Of a stretch of DNA of 64,000 bases, positions 50,571 to 57,564 are shown piece by piece. A program made the translations under genes and the position numbers. The notes under the pieces were generated by a model that searched no databases, had not been told where the DNA came from, and saw only the letters and a list, made by a program, of their open reading frames with translations. The stretch lies in contig NC_010424.1 in NCBI RefSeq assembly GCF_000018425.1, positions 1,876,501-1,940,500 on the forward strand. Reading direction: 5' to 3'. The stretch comes from Candidatus Desulforudis audaxviator MP104C. Lineage in GTDB: Bacteria > Bacillota > Desulfotomaculia > Desulfotomaculales > Desulforudaceae. How positions within the stretch are numbered: the stretch's first letter is position 1; every line of letters starts with the position of its first letter.

Positions 50571-52374
50571 TTTTTATCACCTCGCCGGTTGAGGGTACAG
50601 GCAGGGGTATATTAGTCAGATCCATGGCGGCAGCAAATTCTCGGGCAATGATGAGTTCGTCAGCCAGTTGCTTAAGTTTTTCGAAAGAAAACCTATCCTT
50701 GTCAAGGAAAACCTCTAGCTCACTGAGAATATCTTCCGCTATTGGCTCAGTACCACGCCGGGCCTTCTTGCGGCGCAAAATACGCTTAGCCTCTGCGTAC
50801 GCTGCTTTTTGAAGCGTACTCTTTAAATTTTCATCTGACGCCTCGAGCTGCCTGGCCAGGTCGCGTAGTTCGTAAGCGGCTCCATCAGGTACGGCTTCGG
50901 CTCGATGCAGGTCAATGAACCGTTCCAGCCGCCGGTCCAGGACGCCCCACGTATCTTTAACGGTCCGCTCCACCCCACCTCGTTTGCTGAGCGTTACCGC
51001 CAAGGCGTTTTTGCCACCTACGGATTTAGCGGCTTTTTCCGCTCGCCGCGCCAACTCAAGGGCATCAGAGAGGGGATCAAGATGGTGGACAACAGCAATG
51101 CCGACCGAAAGGGTAAGGGATATTTCCTTTCCGCCATCTTCTGCTTTAAAACCAGCAAACCGCTGGCGGAACGTCTCAGCCAGGCTACGGGCGCACGCCA
51201 GCACCGTGTGCAGGGGCACAAGAGCCAGCACATCATCGCCACCGGAATATAAAAGCGAACCCTGGTGGTGCTGTACTATATCTCGGACCTCTAGGGCAAA
51301 GCGGCTCTGAGAACGGGAAAGTTCTTGGTGCTTTTCGGGAGTTTCCTGGGTATCAATAACTTTACCCACGTGATCACCGTCGGCGAGGAGAAGCGTGTAA
51401 TAAGGAAGCGGCTTTTTGCTGTCAAAGGCTTGTTTTAGGAAAGTGCGCAGCGCCTCTTTGGCTTGCAACAGTTTCCCTTCTTCTTCTTCTTTGAAAAATT
51501 CGCGCAGGCGCTCTTCAAATAACAACTGGCCGTCATGGGGACCAAATACGGGATGATGCAGCCACACCGTTTGCAGGGCATCCGCCGTGATGCCAAGTTC
51601 CTTCAATTTTCCGATGTATGCATCCACAAGAGGCTGGTGCTGGTTGGTGAGCCTTTCCAGCAAAGGGAGAGCAGCCACGTGGGAAGTACTGAAAAAATAC
51701 TCCTCTGATCCGCGCCTCCCGTGACGTTTTAATAAACATACCCCGCACAGATACTCGCCACGCTGCACGCGGTAATTTTCATAAAGCTGGCTTTCATTCA
51801 TCCGACTGTATACACTCCCGGTAATGACCGACTCCCGGCACCCGTCGAGAGAACATTTGGGAGCGGGGCTTCCCCACGTAATGGGCGCGAAGTTGCGCGT
51901 CACCTTCCGGGCGTTCAGGAGGGCTTCGGCGAAGTCACGCGCCTGTTTGTAGTTACCGTTAAAGGGGTAGGAAGCCCAGAAGAACTCAGGAAAGTCTTCC
52001 ACCTGCCGCTTAGCAATTTCACGATCAAACCCGCCCTTAATCTTTTTGTAGGCATCATCACAAATTTCGCAAAGGCGCCTGAGTATGGCTTCCCGGACGG
52101 ACTCGCGCAATTCCGCCGGATCGCACCTTACCCGGGCTACGACTTTGTTGGGCGCGTTGAAGTCGAAAGACTTCAACTGCTCTAACTTATCAGGGGCTGG
52201 AAACACAAGGCAGGAAATATCGTTCCCATTCTGCTGCACGATTTCCAGCGCGGCGGCCTTTGCCAGTTCACTCAACAACCACGAGCCAAACCAAAGATCG
52301 CGACTGCGCCGCGCGGTAGCGATGAAATCCTGAACCGGTCCAATGTGAAAAACGACAAGGTGCATCTCAGCCAT
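50551..52374 (-). CDS. cmr2: Cmr2 (Cas10), type III-B, no HD domain
   Basis: The 607-residue protein starts VVFHIGPVQDFIATARRSRD LWFGSWLLSEL, the Cmr2 palm-1 opening, so the N-terminal HD nuclease found in many Cas10 proteins is missing. A zinc site uses Cys 174, 179, 210 and 213. LLADGDHVGKVIDT near 330 and LLYSGGDDVLALVPLHT with GGDD at 378-381 form the cyclase site, which is intact. The C-terminal helical domain follows. It should make cyclic oligoadenylates on target binding but cannot cut DNA with an HD site. Confidence 0.95.
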   Translation of the reverse strand: MAEMHLVVFHIGPVQDFIATARRSRDLWFGSWLLSELAKAAALEIVQQNGNDISCLVFPAPDKLEQLKSFDFNAPNKVVARVRCDPAELRESVREAILRRLCEICDDAYKKIKGGFDREIAKRQVEDFPEFFWASYPFNGNYKQARDFAEALLNARKVTRNFAPITWGSPAPKCSLDGCRESVITGSVYSRMNESQLYENYRVQRGEYLCGVCLLKRHGRRGSEEYFFSTSHVAALPLLERLTNQHQPLVDAYIGKLKELGITADALQTVWLHHPVFGPHDGQLLFEERLREFFKEEEEGKLLQAKEALRTFLKQAFDSKKPLPYYTLLLADGDHVGKVIDTQETPEKHQELSRSQSRFALEVRDIVQHHQGSLLYSGGDDVLALVPLHTVLACARSLAETFRQRFAGFKAEDGGKEISLTLSVGIAVVHHLDPLSDALELARRAEKAAKSVGGKNALAVTLSKRGGVERTVKDTWGVLDRRLERFIDLHRAEAVPDGAAYELRDLARQLEASDENLKSTLQKAAYAEAKRILRRKKARRGTEPIAEDILSELEVFLDKDRFSFEKLKQLADELIIAREFAAAMDLTNIPLPVPSTGEVIKNDRLDH

Positions 52375-52429
52375 AAGCCCCCATCCTTCCTCCTAAAACT
52401 AAGCCAGGCAAAGAATTTGTATCTTTCTA

Positions 52430-53344
52430 TCACAGGACGCTACTGCGGATCTCCCTTCCCATGTCGCGCAAGGCTTGCAAGTCAACAACTTGCGCAACCT
52501 CGTACTGGGTACGGTCGTTGGGAGCTTGATAAACCCACAAGATCTTGGGGAAGCCTCCCCGCAGGCCGTGAATAGCGGCTAAAATAGTCGCGGCTCCAGG
52601 GGCAAGGCCTGGCAGAATAAGAACTATATTTTTCTCGGACCATTCCTCCAGAGCCAGACCCACCTCTTCAATCCACTTCTTCGCCTGAGGCTTTAGGTCT
52701 TCTTGAGCAAGAAAATGGACCGGCAGTTCAATTAACTCTTCTATGTGGACATGAAATCTCTCCCTGAGTTGTTCCTGCTGAAAACTGGTAAGCGGATGGC
52801 TACTGAAATTAATCGCGATGACTTCTGGAAATGCTGGGGCTTGCGCCATTTCGATGATTTCTTGAGGAGACGCCTTGAATGTAGCGGTACCACGGCGTAT
52901 GAATACATCCTGCCGCTCAATCCCAGTACTCCCACGAATGAATTTATGTGGTCTCCCGGCGGAGCGGGCGATCGTTACTACGCCGATGTTGCGGCCAGTT
53001 TGGGGATGCAAAACTTGGGTAAACGCGATTTCTGGAGCCGGATCGCAATAATTGCTCAGTGCCACTATCATTTGTCTCTCCAGTTCGTCCGGATCCGATG
53101 GTGAAAAGCCCACTACGTAATTCTCTGGCAAGAACCGATCTCGGGGACATTTTGTGTTGTCCAAAACACCGATAATAACGTAACCGGTACCGCCCGGGGT
53201 GTTGGCAATGGCCGTAACGTCCTTGACAAACTCCGCCTGCTTCTCCCTTGTGGAAAGGTCCAAGGTTTGTTTGAGCTCTACCTTTGGCGCTTCGCGGCCA
53301 AGATCAACATATCTTTTAATGCGCCGCCAAATAGCCTCATTCAC
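52430..53344 (-). CDS. AlbA_2 (Schlafen-type) domain fused to a Csx15-like domain
   Basis: The product has 304 residues; GTG at 53344 overlaps the stop of a short upstream frame. Residues about 1-170 look like an AlbA_2/Schlafen nucleic-acid-binding domain: GREAPKVELKQTLDLSTREK, FVKDVTAIANTPGGTGYVII (the conserved AfANtpGG..iGV pattern) and RQDVFIRRGTATFKASPQEI. Residues about 172-304 align by eye with Csx15 encoded just upstream: INFSSHPLTSFQQEQLRERF, GLALEEWSEKNIVLILPGLA, ILAAIHGLRGGFPKILWV and YEVAQVVDLQALRD. I know of no description of this pairing. Csx15 belongs to type III accessory genes and has been tied to handling of cyclic oligoadenylates, so a ligand-controlled nucleic-acid binder is a reasonable guess, not a result. 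Confidence 0.75.
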   Translation of the reverse strand: MNEAIWRRIKRYVDLGREAPKVELKQTLDLSTREKQAEFVKDVTAIANTPGGTGYVIIGVLDNTKCPRDRFLPENYVVGFSPSDPDELERQMIVALSNYCDPAPEIAFTQVLHPQTGRNIGVVTIARSAGRPHKFIRGSTGIERQDVFIRRGTATFKASPQEIIEMAQAPAFPEVIAINFSSHPLTSFQQEQLRERFHVHIEELIELPVHFLAQEDLKPQAKKWIEEVGLALEEWSEKNIVLILPGLAPGAATILAAIHGLRGGFPKILWVYQAPNDRTQYEVAQVVDLQALRDMGREIRSSVL

Positions 53345-53424
53345 GATTCCTGCCCCTTTCTCAGAAAGCTATCACACACAGCACCTTGCCGCAGTTTTTC
53401 GTGAGCGATTCGTTTCGCAGGCAT
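53341..53424 (-). CDS. Possible 27-residue coupled microprotein
   Basis: A frame from ATG at 53424, with GGAAGTGGG seven bases upstream, encodes 27 residues starting MPAKRIAHEKLRQGAV. Its TGA overlaps the next GTG start as GTGA, like the other coupled genes here. The frame stays open further upstream (a segment ending DYSETAEVGCF), so a longer form is possible. The rest of the 178-bp gap 53345-53522 shows nothing I recognise. Confidence 0.3.
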   Translation of the reverse strand: MPAKRIAHEKLRQGAVCDSFLRKGQES

Positions 53425-53522
53425 AAAGCAACCCACTTCCGCTGTTTCACTGTAATCCTCGTAATCCTTCGTATCTTCAAGTTCACCATTGTTTCGGTAT
53501 CATTAGTTCCCCTCTCCTCTGC

Positions 53523-53903
53523 CTACCTTTTCCCCCGTGCTCCTTCCCGCACCGCCTGGAGGTTCACTATCTCGGCCACCTCGAAGCGGGGCGGTACGCT
53601 GTTGGCCACCGGCCGGAGGCGCACCACCGGCAGGAAGTAGCCACAACGCCCGTGCAGCTCGGCCAGGAGGGTCGCCGCGCTGAAGTTCAGAGACGGCGGG
53701 TTAATAAGAATGGGCAACGTCTGCCACTCCTCCGTTGTGAGTCCGGCCCGGTCCACCATGCCCACGACCTGGGGAACGATGGGCTGCTGGGGGTCGATCT
53801 GGGCGTCGATCTCGACCACCCGGTCCACCTTTCTCCCGGCAAGCTCTTCCAGTTGTTGCAACTGCTCCGCAGTAAGGGGATGGGAAAAGTTAAGGAGAAT
53901 CAA
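53523..53903 (-). CDS. csx15: CRISPR-associated protein Csx15
   Basis: The 126-residue protein starts MILLNFSHPLTAEQLQQLEE and has VDRVVEIDAQIDPQQPIVPQ, AGLTTEEWQTLPILINPPSL, ATLLAELHGRCGYFLPVVRL and FEVAEIVNLQAVREGARGKR, which is the Csx15 pattern. It is a small Rossmann-like protein found beside type III systems. I recall work linking Csx15 to binding of cyclic oligoadenylate, acting as a sponge or ring-nuclease-like partner, but I am not certain of the mechanism. The ATG lies six bases after the 60-residue gene. Confidence 0.85.
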   Translation of the reverse strand: MILLNFSHPLTAEQLQQLEELAGRKVDRVVEIDAQIDPQQPIVPQVVGMVDRAGLTTEEWQTLPILINPPSLNFSAATLLAELHGRCGYFLPVVRLRPVANSVPPRFEVAEIVNLQAVREGARGKR

Positions 53904-53909
53904 GGTTTT

Positions 53910-54092
53910 TTATCCTCCCAGTTCTTTTTTCACCGTTTGTACCAGCTTTTCCGTGTCTTCTTTCGACAACTCTCCGTTTTGCGCTGAGAGAAGTTCGATT
54001 ACCGTGATCCCATGCGCCCTTGCCAGCTCCATGTTGTTGAACTCATATTCCTGGTCTAAGATGAGAAACTTTTCGGTGTAGGTTATTTGCAC
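53910..54092 (-). CDS. 60-residue protein of the CARF-Csx15 module, unrecognised
   Basis: From GTG at 54092, five bases after GAGGG and overlapping nothing but the end of the CARF gene stop region. The product starts VQITYTEKFLILDQEYEFNN and ends QTVKKELGG: a short beta-rich start with charged helices after it (ITVIELLSAQNGELSKEDTE). I do not recognise the family. Tight spacing on both sides (one gene ends at 54094, the next starts at 53903) makes it a real operon member. An antidote, adaptor or DNA-binding partner role is speculation. Confidence 0.65.
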   Translation of the reverse strand: MQITYTEKFLILDQEYEFNNMELARAHGITVIELLSAQNGELSKEDTEKLVQTVKKELGG

Positions 54093-54093
54093 C

Positions 54094-54987
54094 TTATCCC
54101 TCTTCCTCCGTGAAAACAAAGTAAGGCGCGAACTCGGCGATGAGCCGGGAGCGGTCGACGTTGCCCTCAGGGTACTCAAGCCACTCCCTCAGCTTCTCGT
54201 AGGCGGCGCCGAGTTGGTTGGCCACGGTCTGCTCCCCCTTGAAGAGGGCTCTGGCGATGGCCGCGTTATCCAAGCCTTTGCAGGCCAGGCGGACTACCTC
54301 CCGCTCGGCCGGGGTCAGCCAGCGGCGGATGAACTCCCCCTTCCGCCGTTCCCGGGCTTCGCGGCTCAGTTTCTCGTACCATTCCACGACCGCCGCCGGA
54401 TCATCCAGCTCGGCCACCGTACGCATCAGCGTAGCCGCTTCGCTCCAGCGCAGTACCGGGACCGGCACGAGCCACACTTTCTCTCCCGGCGGCAGATGCA
54501 GGCGGCGCTCAGCGCCGGGCCGCCAGCCCTCGGTGACCAGATGCCAGGCACGGTCCTCGGGGCCGAAAAGGAGCTGAGCGACAACCACCGCCATGATCCC
54601 CATGACTTTGCGGCCGCCCGACACACACAGGTGCACAACCCGCCCTTGCTCCCGCGCCCGGCGGACCTCGGTGTAAAGAGCGCGCAGGAGGCCGCGCAGC
54701 TCATCCTCGCCCCGGAAATCGGCGACCGGGCCGCCGGGCACGGTCACCGGAACCGCCCGCAGCGTCACGCTGGGGTAGATTACACCGGAGAACTCCTCTT
54801 CCAGCACCGCCAGGGCCTCCCGGACACCGGCGTCCTCGGTGTGGACGGCTACTACCTCATCCACCGGCGCGCCTTCAGCCAGGAGACAGTCAAGAGTAAT
54901 GGTCACCACCTGGGGTTCCACTCCCAGGGTACAGATCAAAGTAGCATGACGACCCGGAGCTCCCGACATCACAGGGGTCACTTTCAT
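54094..54987 (-). CDS. CARF-domain regulator with LuxR-type helix-turn-helix
   Basis: The 297-residue protein has an N-terminal CARF domain of the NE0113/TIGR02584 kind: RHATLICTLGVEPQVVTITL near residue 13, VDEVVAVHTEDAGVREALAV, and VVHLCVSGGRKVMGIMAVVV with the SGGRK ligand loop. A middle stretch has LPPGEKVWLVPVPVL. The C-terminus, about 222-285, is LTPAEREVVRLACKGLDNAA IARALFKGEQTVANQLGAAY, a GerE/LuxR-like DNA-binding fold. I infer a transcription factor that senses cyclic oligoadenylates from the type III cyclases. It is the first gene of the module leading into cmr2, so it may regulate its own operon. Confidence 0.82.
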   Translation of the reverse strand: MKVTPVMSGAPGRHATLICTLGVEPQVVTITLDCLLAEGAPVDEVVAVHTEDAGVREALAVLEEEFSGVIYPSVTLRAVPVTVPGGPVADFRGEDELRGLLRALYTEVRRAREQGRVVHLCVSGGRKVMGIMAVVVAQLLFGPEDRAWHLVTEGWRPGAERRLHLPPGEKVWLVPVPVLRWSEAATLMRTVAELDDPAAVVEWYEKLSREARERRKGEFIRRWLTPAEREVVRLACKGLDNAAIARALFKGEQTVANQLGAAYEKLREWLEYPEGNVDRSRLIAEFAPYFVFTEEEG

Positions 54988-55237
54988 CCTGCCTCACTTC
55001 CGGCGGGGCGACCAGTTTATTCATTAACGTTTAGCGTAGTAATGTGTTACCTCTCTTGCCAAATGCTTGTTATTAGTTGAAGGGGATTTCGATGTCGCCG
55101 GGCGATTTCCTGCAGGATATTGTCGTTTTCCGCTGATTTACGCTGATATCGGAGAAATGCGAGATAATTCGGGGCTATTCGACAAATCGACCGCCGGCGG
55201 GCTGCTGGTTGGGATGCAAACTATGTCCGGTCGCGGC
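54988..55237. other. Intergenic stretch upstream of the CARF-LuxR gene
   Basis: No gene with support on either strand. On - there is a TTGGCA hexamer near 55051-55056 with only a poor -10 match at usual spacing, so the promoter of the leftward operon is expected here but not clear. Confidence 0.4.
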
Positions 55238-55468
55238 TCAGGCAATGGCCCCGGCGGGGCAGACCAGCCGGCATTCCATACACAGAATGCACTCGGTGTC
55301 CCGGACTTTCTTTCCCTGGCTGATGAAAGACATCACGTCAACATCCATCGGGCAGACACGATTACATTGACCGCACTTTACACAGGCCGCCTCCGGTTTT
55401 CCGGACGGTGCAATAGTGATCAGCGCCACCGCGGCCGGCGGTTTCATTACCAGGCACCGGGCAGACAA
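55238..55468 (-). pseudogene. 4Fe-4S protein remnant (NapH/YccM-like C-terminus)
   Basis: Only the C-terminal iron-sulphur part survives: ACVKCGQCNRVCPMDVDVMS and DTECILCMECRLVCPAGAIA, two C-x2-C-x2-C-x3-C-P clusters as at the end of membrane-bound ferredoxin-like proteins. The membrane helices expected before it are missing; upstream, the frame runs into an unrelated fragment at 55447. Without them the piece starts at a TTG with no ribosome site, so it is probably dead. Loss by rearrangement in this gene-poor strip is the simplest reading. Confidence 0.65.
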
Positions 55469-55741
55469 GCTTGCAGAAAGGCGGCCCAGCTCAGCCGCAG
55501 GAACTCCACGGTGCCGCAGTTGTGATCCACCAGGAAAAACGAATAAAGGCGCAGGCGGTAAAAGATGTATATTCCTGGGATGATCAGGAGCAAAAAGCCG
55601 ACCGAGCTAACGACGAACCACACCACCGACGCCAGAAAGTACCGCCAGCCGAGCCGGATTTTCGGCCACCGTCGGCGGATCCCAGGAGCCCAGCTAATCC
55701 GTAAAGAGACCCCCTTGCCTGGCTTAGGCCACTCCTCTTTT
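55447..55741 (-). pseudogene. Membrane protein remnant (DUF975/YciC-like) without start
   Basis: A frame ending at TAA 55449-55447 encodes WRYFLASVVWFVVSSVGFLL, LIIPGIYIFYRLRLYSFFLV and DHNCGTVEFLRLSWAAFLQA. The iPGIy....r..f..f.lvd......eflr.Sw pattern is that of DUF975-type membrane proteins. The frame is open back to a TAA near 55742 but has no plausible start, and the upstream half reads as basic junk. In another frame, 55677-55748 resembles the start of a small conserved protein (MAKKRSGLSQARGSLYGLAG). Both look like fragments joined by deletion. Confidence 0.5.
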
Positions 55742-55747
55742 TAGCCA

Positions 55748-55915
55748 TCAGTTCATCCTCAGCCGCCAAATGCCCGGGCTACCCTGGAGTTTCTTCAGGT
55801 CTACGGCTTGCGGGTAGGTCAAAAGTCTGTCCAGGGCAGTCTTAATGCGCCTTTGGGTTTTCTTGTCCTGGTCGGCCAGGTCTTTCTGGGCCGGCTCGGT
55901 CACCTCAAGCCTCAT
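55748..55915 (-). pseudogene. RelE/ParE-type toxin, truncated
   Basis: The frame of 55 residues starts MRLEVTEPAQKDLADQDKKT and ends LKKLQGSPGIWRLRMN. The first half and the LkkL.gs.g.WRLR motif are those of RelE-like toxins, but the chain stops where the family normally continues with G.yRViy and the C-terminal strand carrying active residues. ATG overlaps the antitoxin stop as ATGA. I infer truncation by the rearrangement that also joined the adjoining fragments, so RNA cleavage is unlikely. Confidence 0.75.
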
Positions 55916-56241
55916 AGTCCCATTTCCCTTTTGACCTGCTCCCAGGGCTTGGTCTTACCCTGAGCTATTGCCTTCTCCGCTTCGGCTACGGCTTTCTTGT
56001 CCTCTTCGGTTAACGGCTCATCGTCTTCTGGAGCCTTCTCCAGGGTGTGAAGCACGGGGTCTAGGAAGGCCTCCAGATCCCGCTCCCTTATCCGCCAGAG
56101 CCTTCCCGCTCTGACCCCCTTGAGTTTCCCCTGCCGCAGCCACTCCCAGATGCTTTTGGGGCTTACGGCCAAGCGCTCAGCAGCTTCTTCCGGGGGAATT
56201 CCATCCGGGTCAAGGCCAGCCTTCGGTTTTTCATCGGTCAT
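55912..56241 (-). CDS. Helix-turn-helix antitoxin partner
   Basis: The product has 109 residues from ATG at 56241. GIPPEEAAERLAVSPKSIWE WLRQGKLKGVRAGRLWRIRE is an excisionase/MerR-type helix-turn-helix (HTH_17), and the C-terminal tail AEAEKAIAQGKTKPWEQVKR resembles the toxin-binding tail of RelB/Phd-like antitoxins. It overlaps the truncated toxin downstream. It could still repress its own promoter. The start lies inside the end of the ArsA-like remnant, so it has probably been placed under another transcript. Confidence 0.7.
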   Translation of the reverse strand: MTDEKPKAGLDPDGIPPEEAAERLAVSPKSIWEWLRQGKLKGVRAGRLWRIRERDLEAFLDPVLHTLEKAPEDDEPLTEEDKKAVAEAEKAIAQGKTKPWEQVKREMGL

Positions 56242-56760
56242 CGGCCTCACCTCTGAACCAAATTTTCAGCACGCCGCCCTCCAGCACGGCGTTTTTGACC
56301 TCTTTTCCCGCCAGCGTGCGCGGCAGCAACATGTTGCGCTTGCAGTCCCCGGCCTGAACGTACAGTTCGTCGCCCTTCTGCGTCAGGGACACGTCCTTTT
56401 TGTCCACGAACGGCAGCCGGAGGGAAACCAGGTACCCGTCTTGGTCCTTTTCGATCGTCTGCGTCAGACCCCGGTAAAACAGCCGTGCGGGATCTTCCGC
56501 GCCGAAGCAGGCGCGGGCTAGCTCCCGCAAGGCGTCCGGTCCCACCATCCCCCGGTCGAACAGGGGCACGCGGAAAACCGGCAGGGGCGCGAAGCTCTCC
56601 TCGATCACCGTGACGTACCGCTCCTGCAACTCCTTCCAGACGCGGAAGTGCTCGTCCTTGAGCTCGGCGGGCTGCAACCGGTTGATCACCACCGCGTCGG
56701 TGGGAAAGCCGAACAGGTTTAGGGCCGTGCTTTTCCACTCGAAACGCGGTCCTTGTCCCG
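56231..56760 (-). pseudogene. ArsA/GET3-like ATPase remnant, C-terminal part only
   Basis: The frame reads FEWKSTALNLFGFPTDAVVI, NRLQPAELKDEHFRVWKELQ, SFAPLPVFRVPLFDRGMVGP, and a final HSP20-like beta domain (GYLVSLRLPFVDKKDVSLTQ) typical of ArsA-type ATPases. The nucleotide-binding half with the P-loop, about 250 residues, is missing; the frame runs open back towards the mazF end. It is therefore a remnant. An ATG-like start near 56692 would give 153 residues without catalytic motifs. Confidence 0.7.
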
Positions 56761-56796
56761 CAGCCGTTGGCGTGACGGCTGCCGTCAGGTGGGGGC

Positions 56797-57153
56797 TTAA
56801 TCCTGGGTCTCTCCGAGAGTCAACCCAAGGCTCACCGCCAGCGCCCGATTTATCTCGCGCATTTTCTCTGAAGTGAGATTCCCCAGCTTGCGCACCAAGC
56901 GCAACTTGTCCACGGTCAACACCTGGGCGGCATTGGCCGTGCTGTCTTTCTCCAGTCCCCCTTCTCCAGCGCTTAACTTCACCAGGAAGGGGTAATCCTT
57001 GAGAGTAGTGGTCACTGCGATCACAATTGTGGTTGGGCCATACTTGTTGCCCACATCGTTTTGAACGACGACGGCGGGCCGACAGCCCGCCTGCTCACTT
57101 CCCCGCGCCGGGTTAAAGTTCACCAGGAAAACATCGCCACGTTTAATCTCCAC
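56797..57153 (-). CDS. MazF/PemK family toxin
   Basis: From GTG at 57153 (GAGGTG upstream) the protein has 118 residues. It starts VEIKRGDVFLVNFNPARGSE QAGCRPAVVVQND, the MazF fold opening with the GSEQ.G.RPavVvqnd motif, and has TTIVIAVTTTLKDYPFLVKL then NAAQVLTVDKLRLVRKLGNL, where the Q....d..Rl motif is kept. MazF toxins cut mRNA at short sequences. The gene overlaps the antitoxin frame upstream by 11 bases. It looks complete, unlike its neighbours. Confidence 0.9.
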   Translation of the reverse strand: MEIKRGDVFLVNFNPARGSEQAGCRPAVVVQNDVGNKYGPTTIVIAVTTTLKDYPFLVKLSAGEGGLEKDSTANAAQVLTVDKLRLVRKLGNLTSEKMREINRALAVSLGLTLGETQD

Positions 57154-57379
57154 CGCGAAACACCTCTGCTTGCGACGGAAGGAAAAGCTCGGCGTGGGCT
57201 TTGTGAAGCTCCGCCATTTCAAGATAGCCTTGCCTGAGCCGGACCTCCAGCTCCTCCTGCTCCGCACGCCGCAGCAGCTCGGCTACAGCGCCGCTTCTGG
57301 TGGTGGCCCATTTCCGGGCCAAGGAATCCAAAACGGAGAGAAGCTGTTCCGGCAAACTTACGGCGATTTTCGCGTTCAC
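57143..57379 (-). CDS. Ribbon-helix-helix antitoxin of the MazF pair
   Basis: The 78-residue product from GTG at 57379, preceded by GGAGGTGGAG, starts VNAKIAVSLPEQLLSVLDSL ARKWATTRSGAVAELLRRAE, a MetJ/CopG-like ribbon-helix-helix. The Glu-rich tail ends PSQAEVFRGGD and overlaps the toxin start, the usual antitoxin-toxin order. It should dimerise, bind its operator and wrap MazF. No palindrome was pinned down upstream. Confidence 0.85.
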   Translation of the reverse strand: MNAKIAVSLPEQLLSVLDSLARKWATTRSGAVAELLRRAEQEELEVRLRQGYLEMAELHKAHAELFLPSQAEVFRGGD

Positions 57380-57435
57380 GGACTCCACCTCCTGCCACAA
57401 GCATATCATACCAAGAGGCATACTGGCAATCATAC

Positions 57436-57564
57436 TTAGGGGAGAAATTCGTTTGTATTCGGCACGCCCTGGTAATTCATCTGGAGGCACACCTTGTTGG
57501 GCGCATTGAGGGGGTCGGAGTTCCCCAGCAAGCCGTATGAGATTCCAGTGCTGTCGGTGGAAAG
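57436..57564 (-). other. Possible C-terminal fragment of an unknown protein
   Basis: On - the frame ending at TAA 57438-57436 reads LSTDSTGISYGLLGNSDPLN APNKVCLQMNYQ, which looks like real protein sequence, but there is no start and it runs into the transposase fragment upstream. I do not recognise the parent. Confidence 0.25.

Noticed and set aside
55067-55525. 152-codon frame on + across the iron-sulphur remnant
   Set aside because: The cysteine clusters on - give a far better reading; the + frame has no motif.
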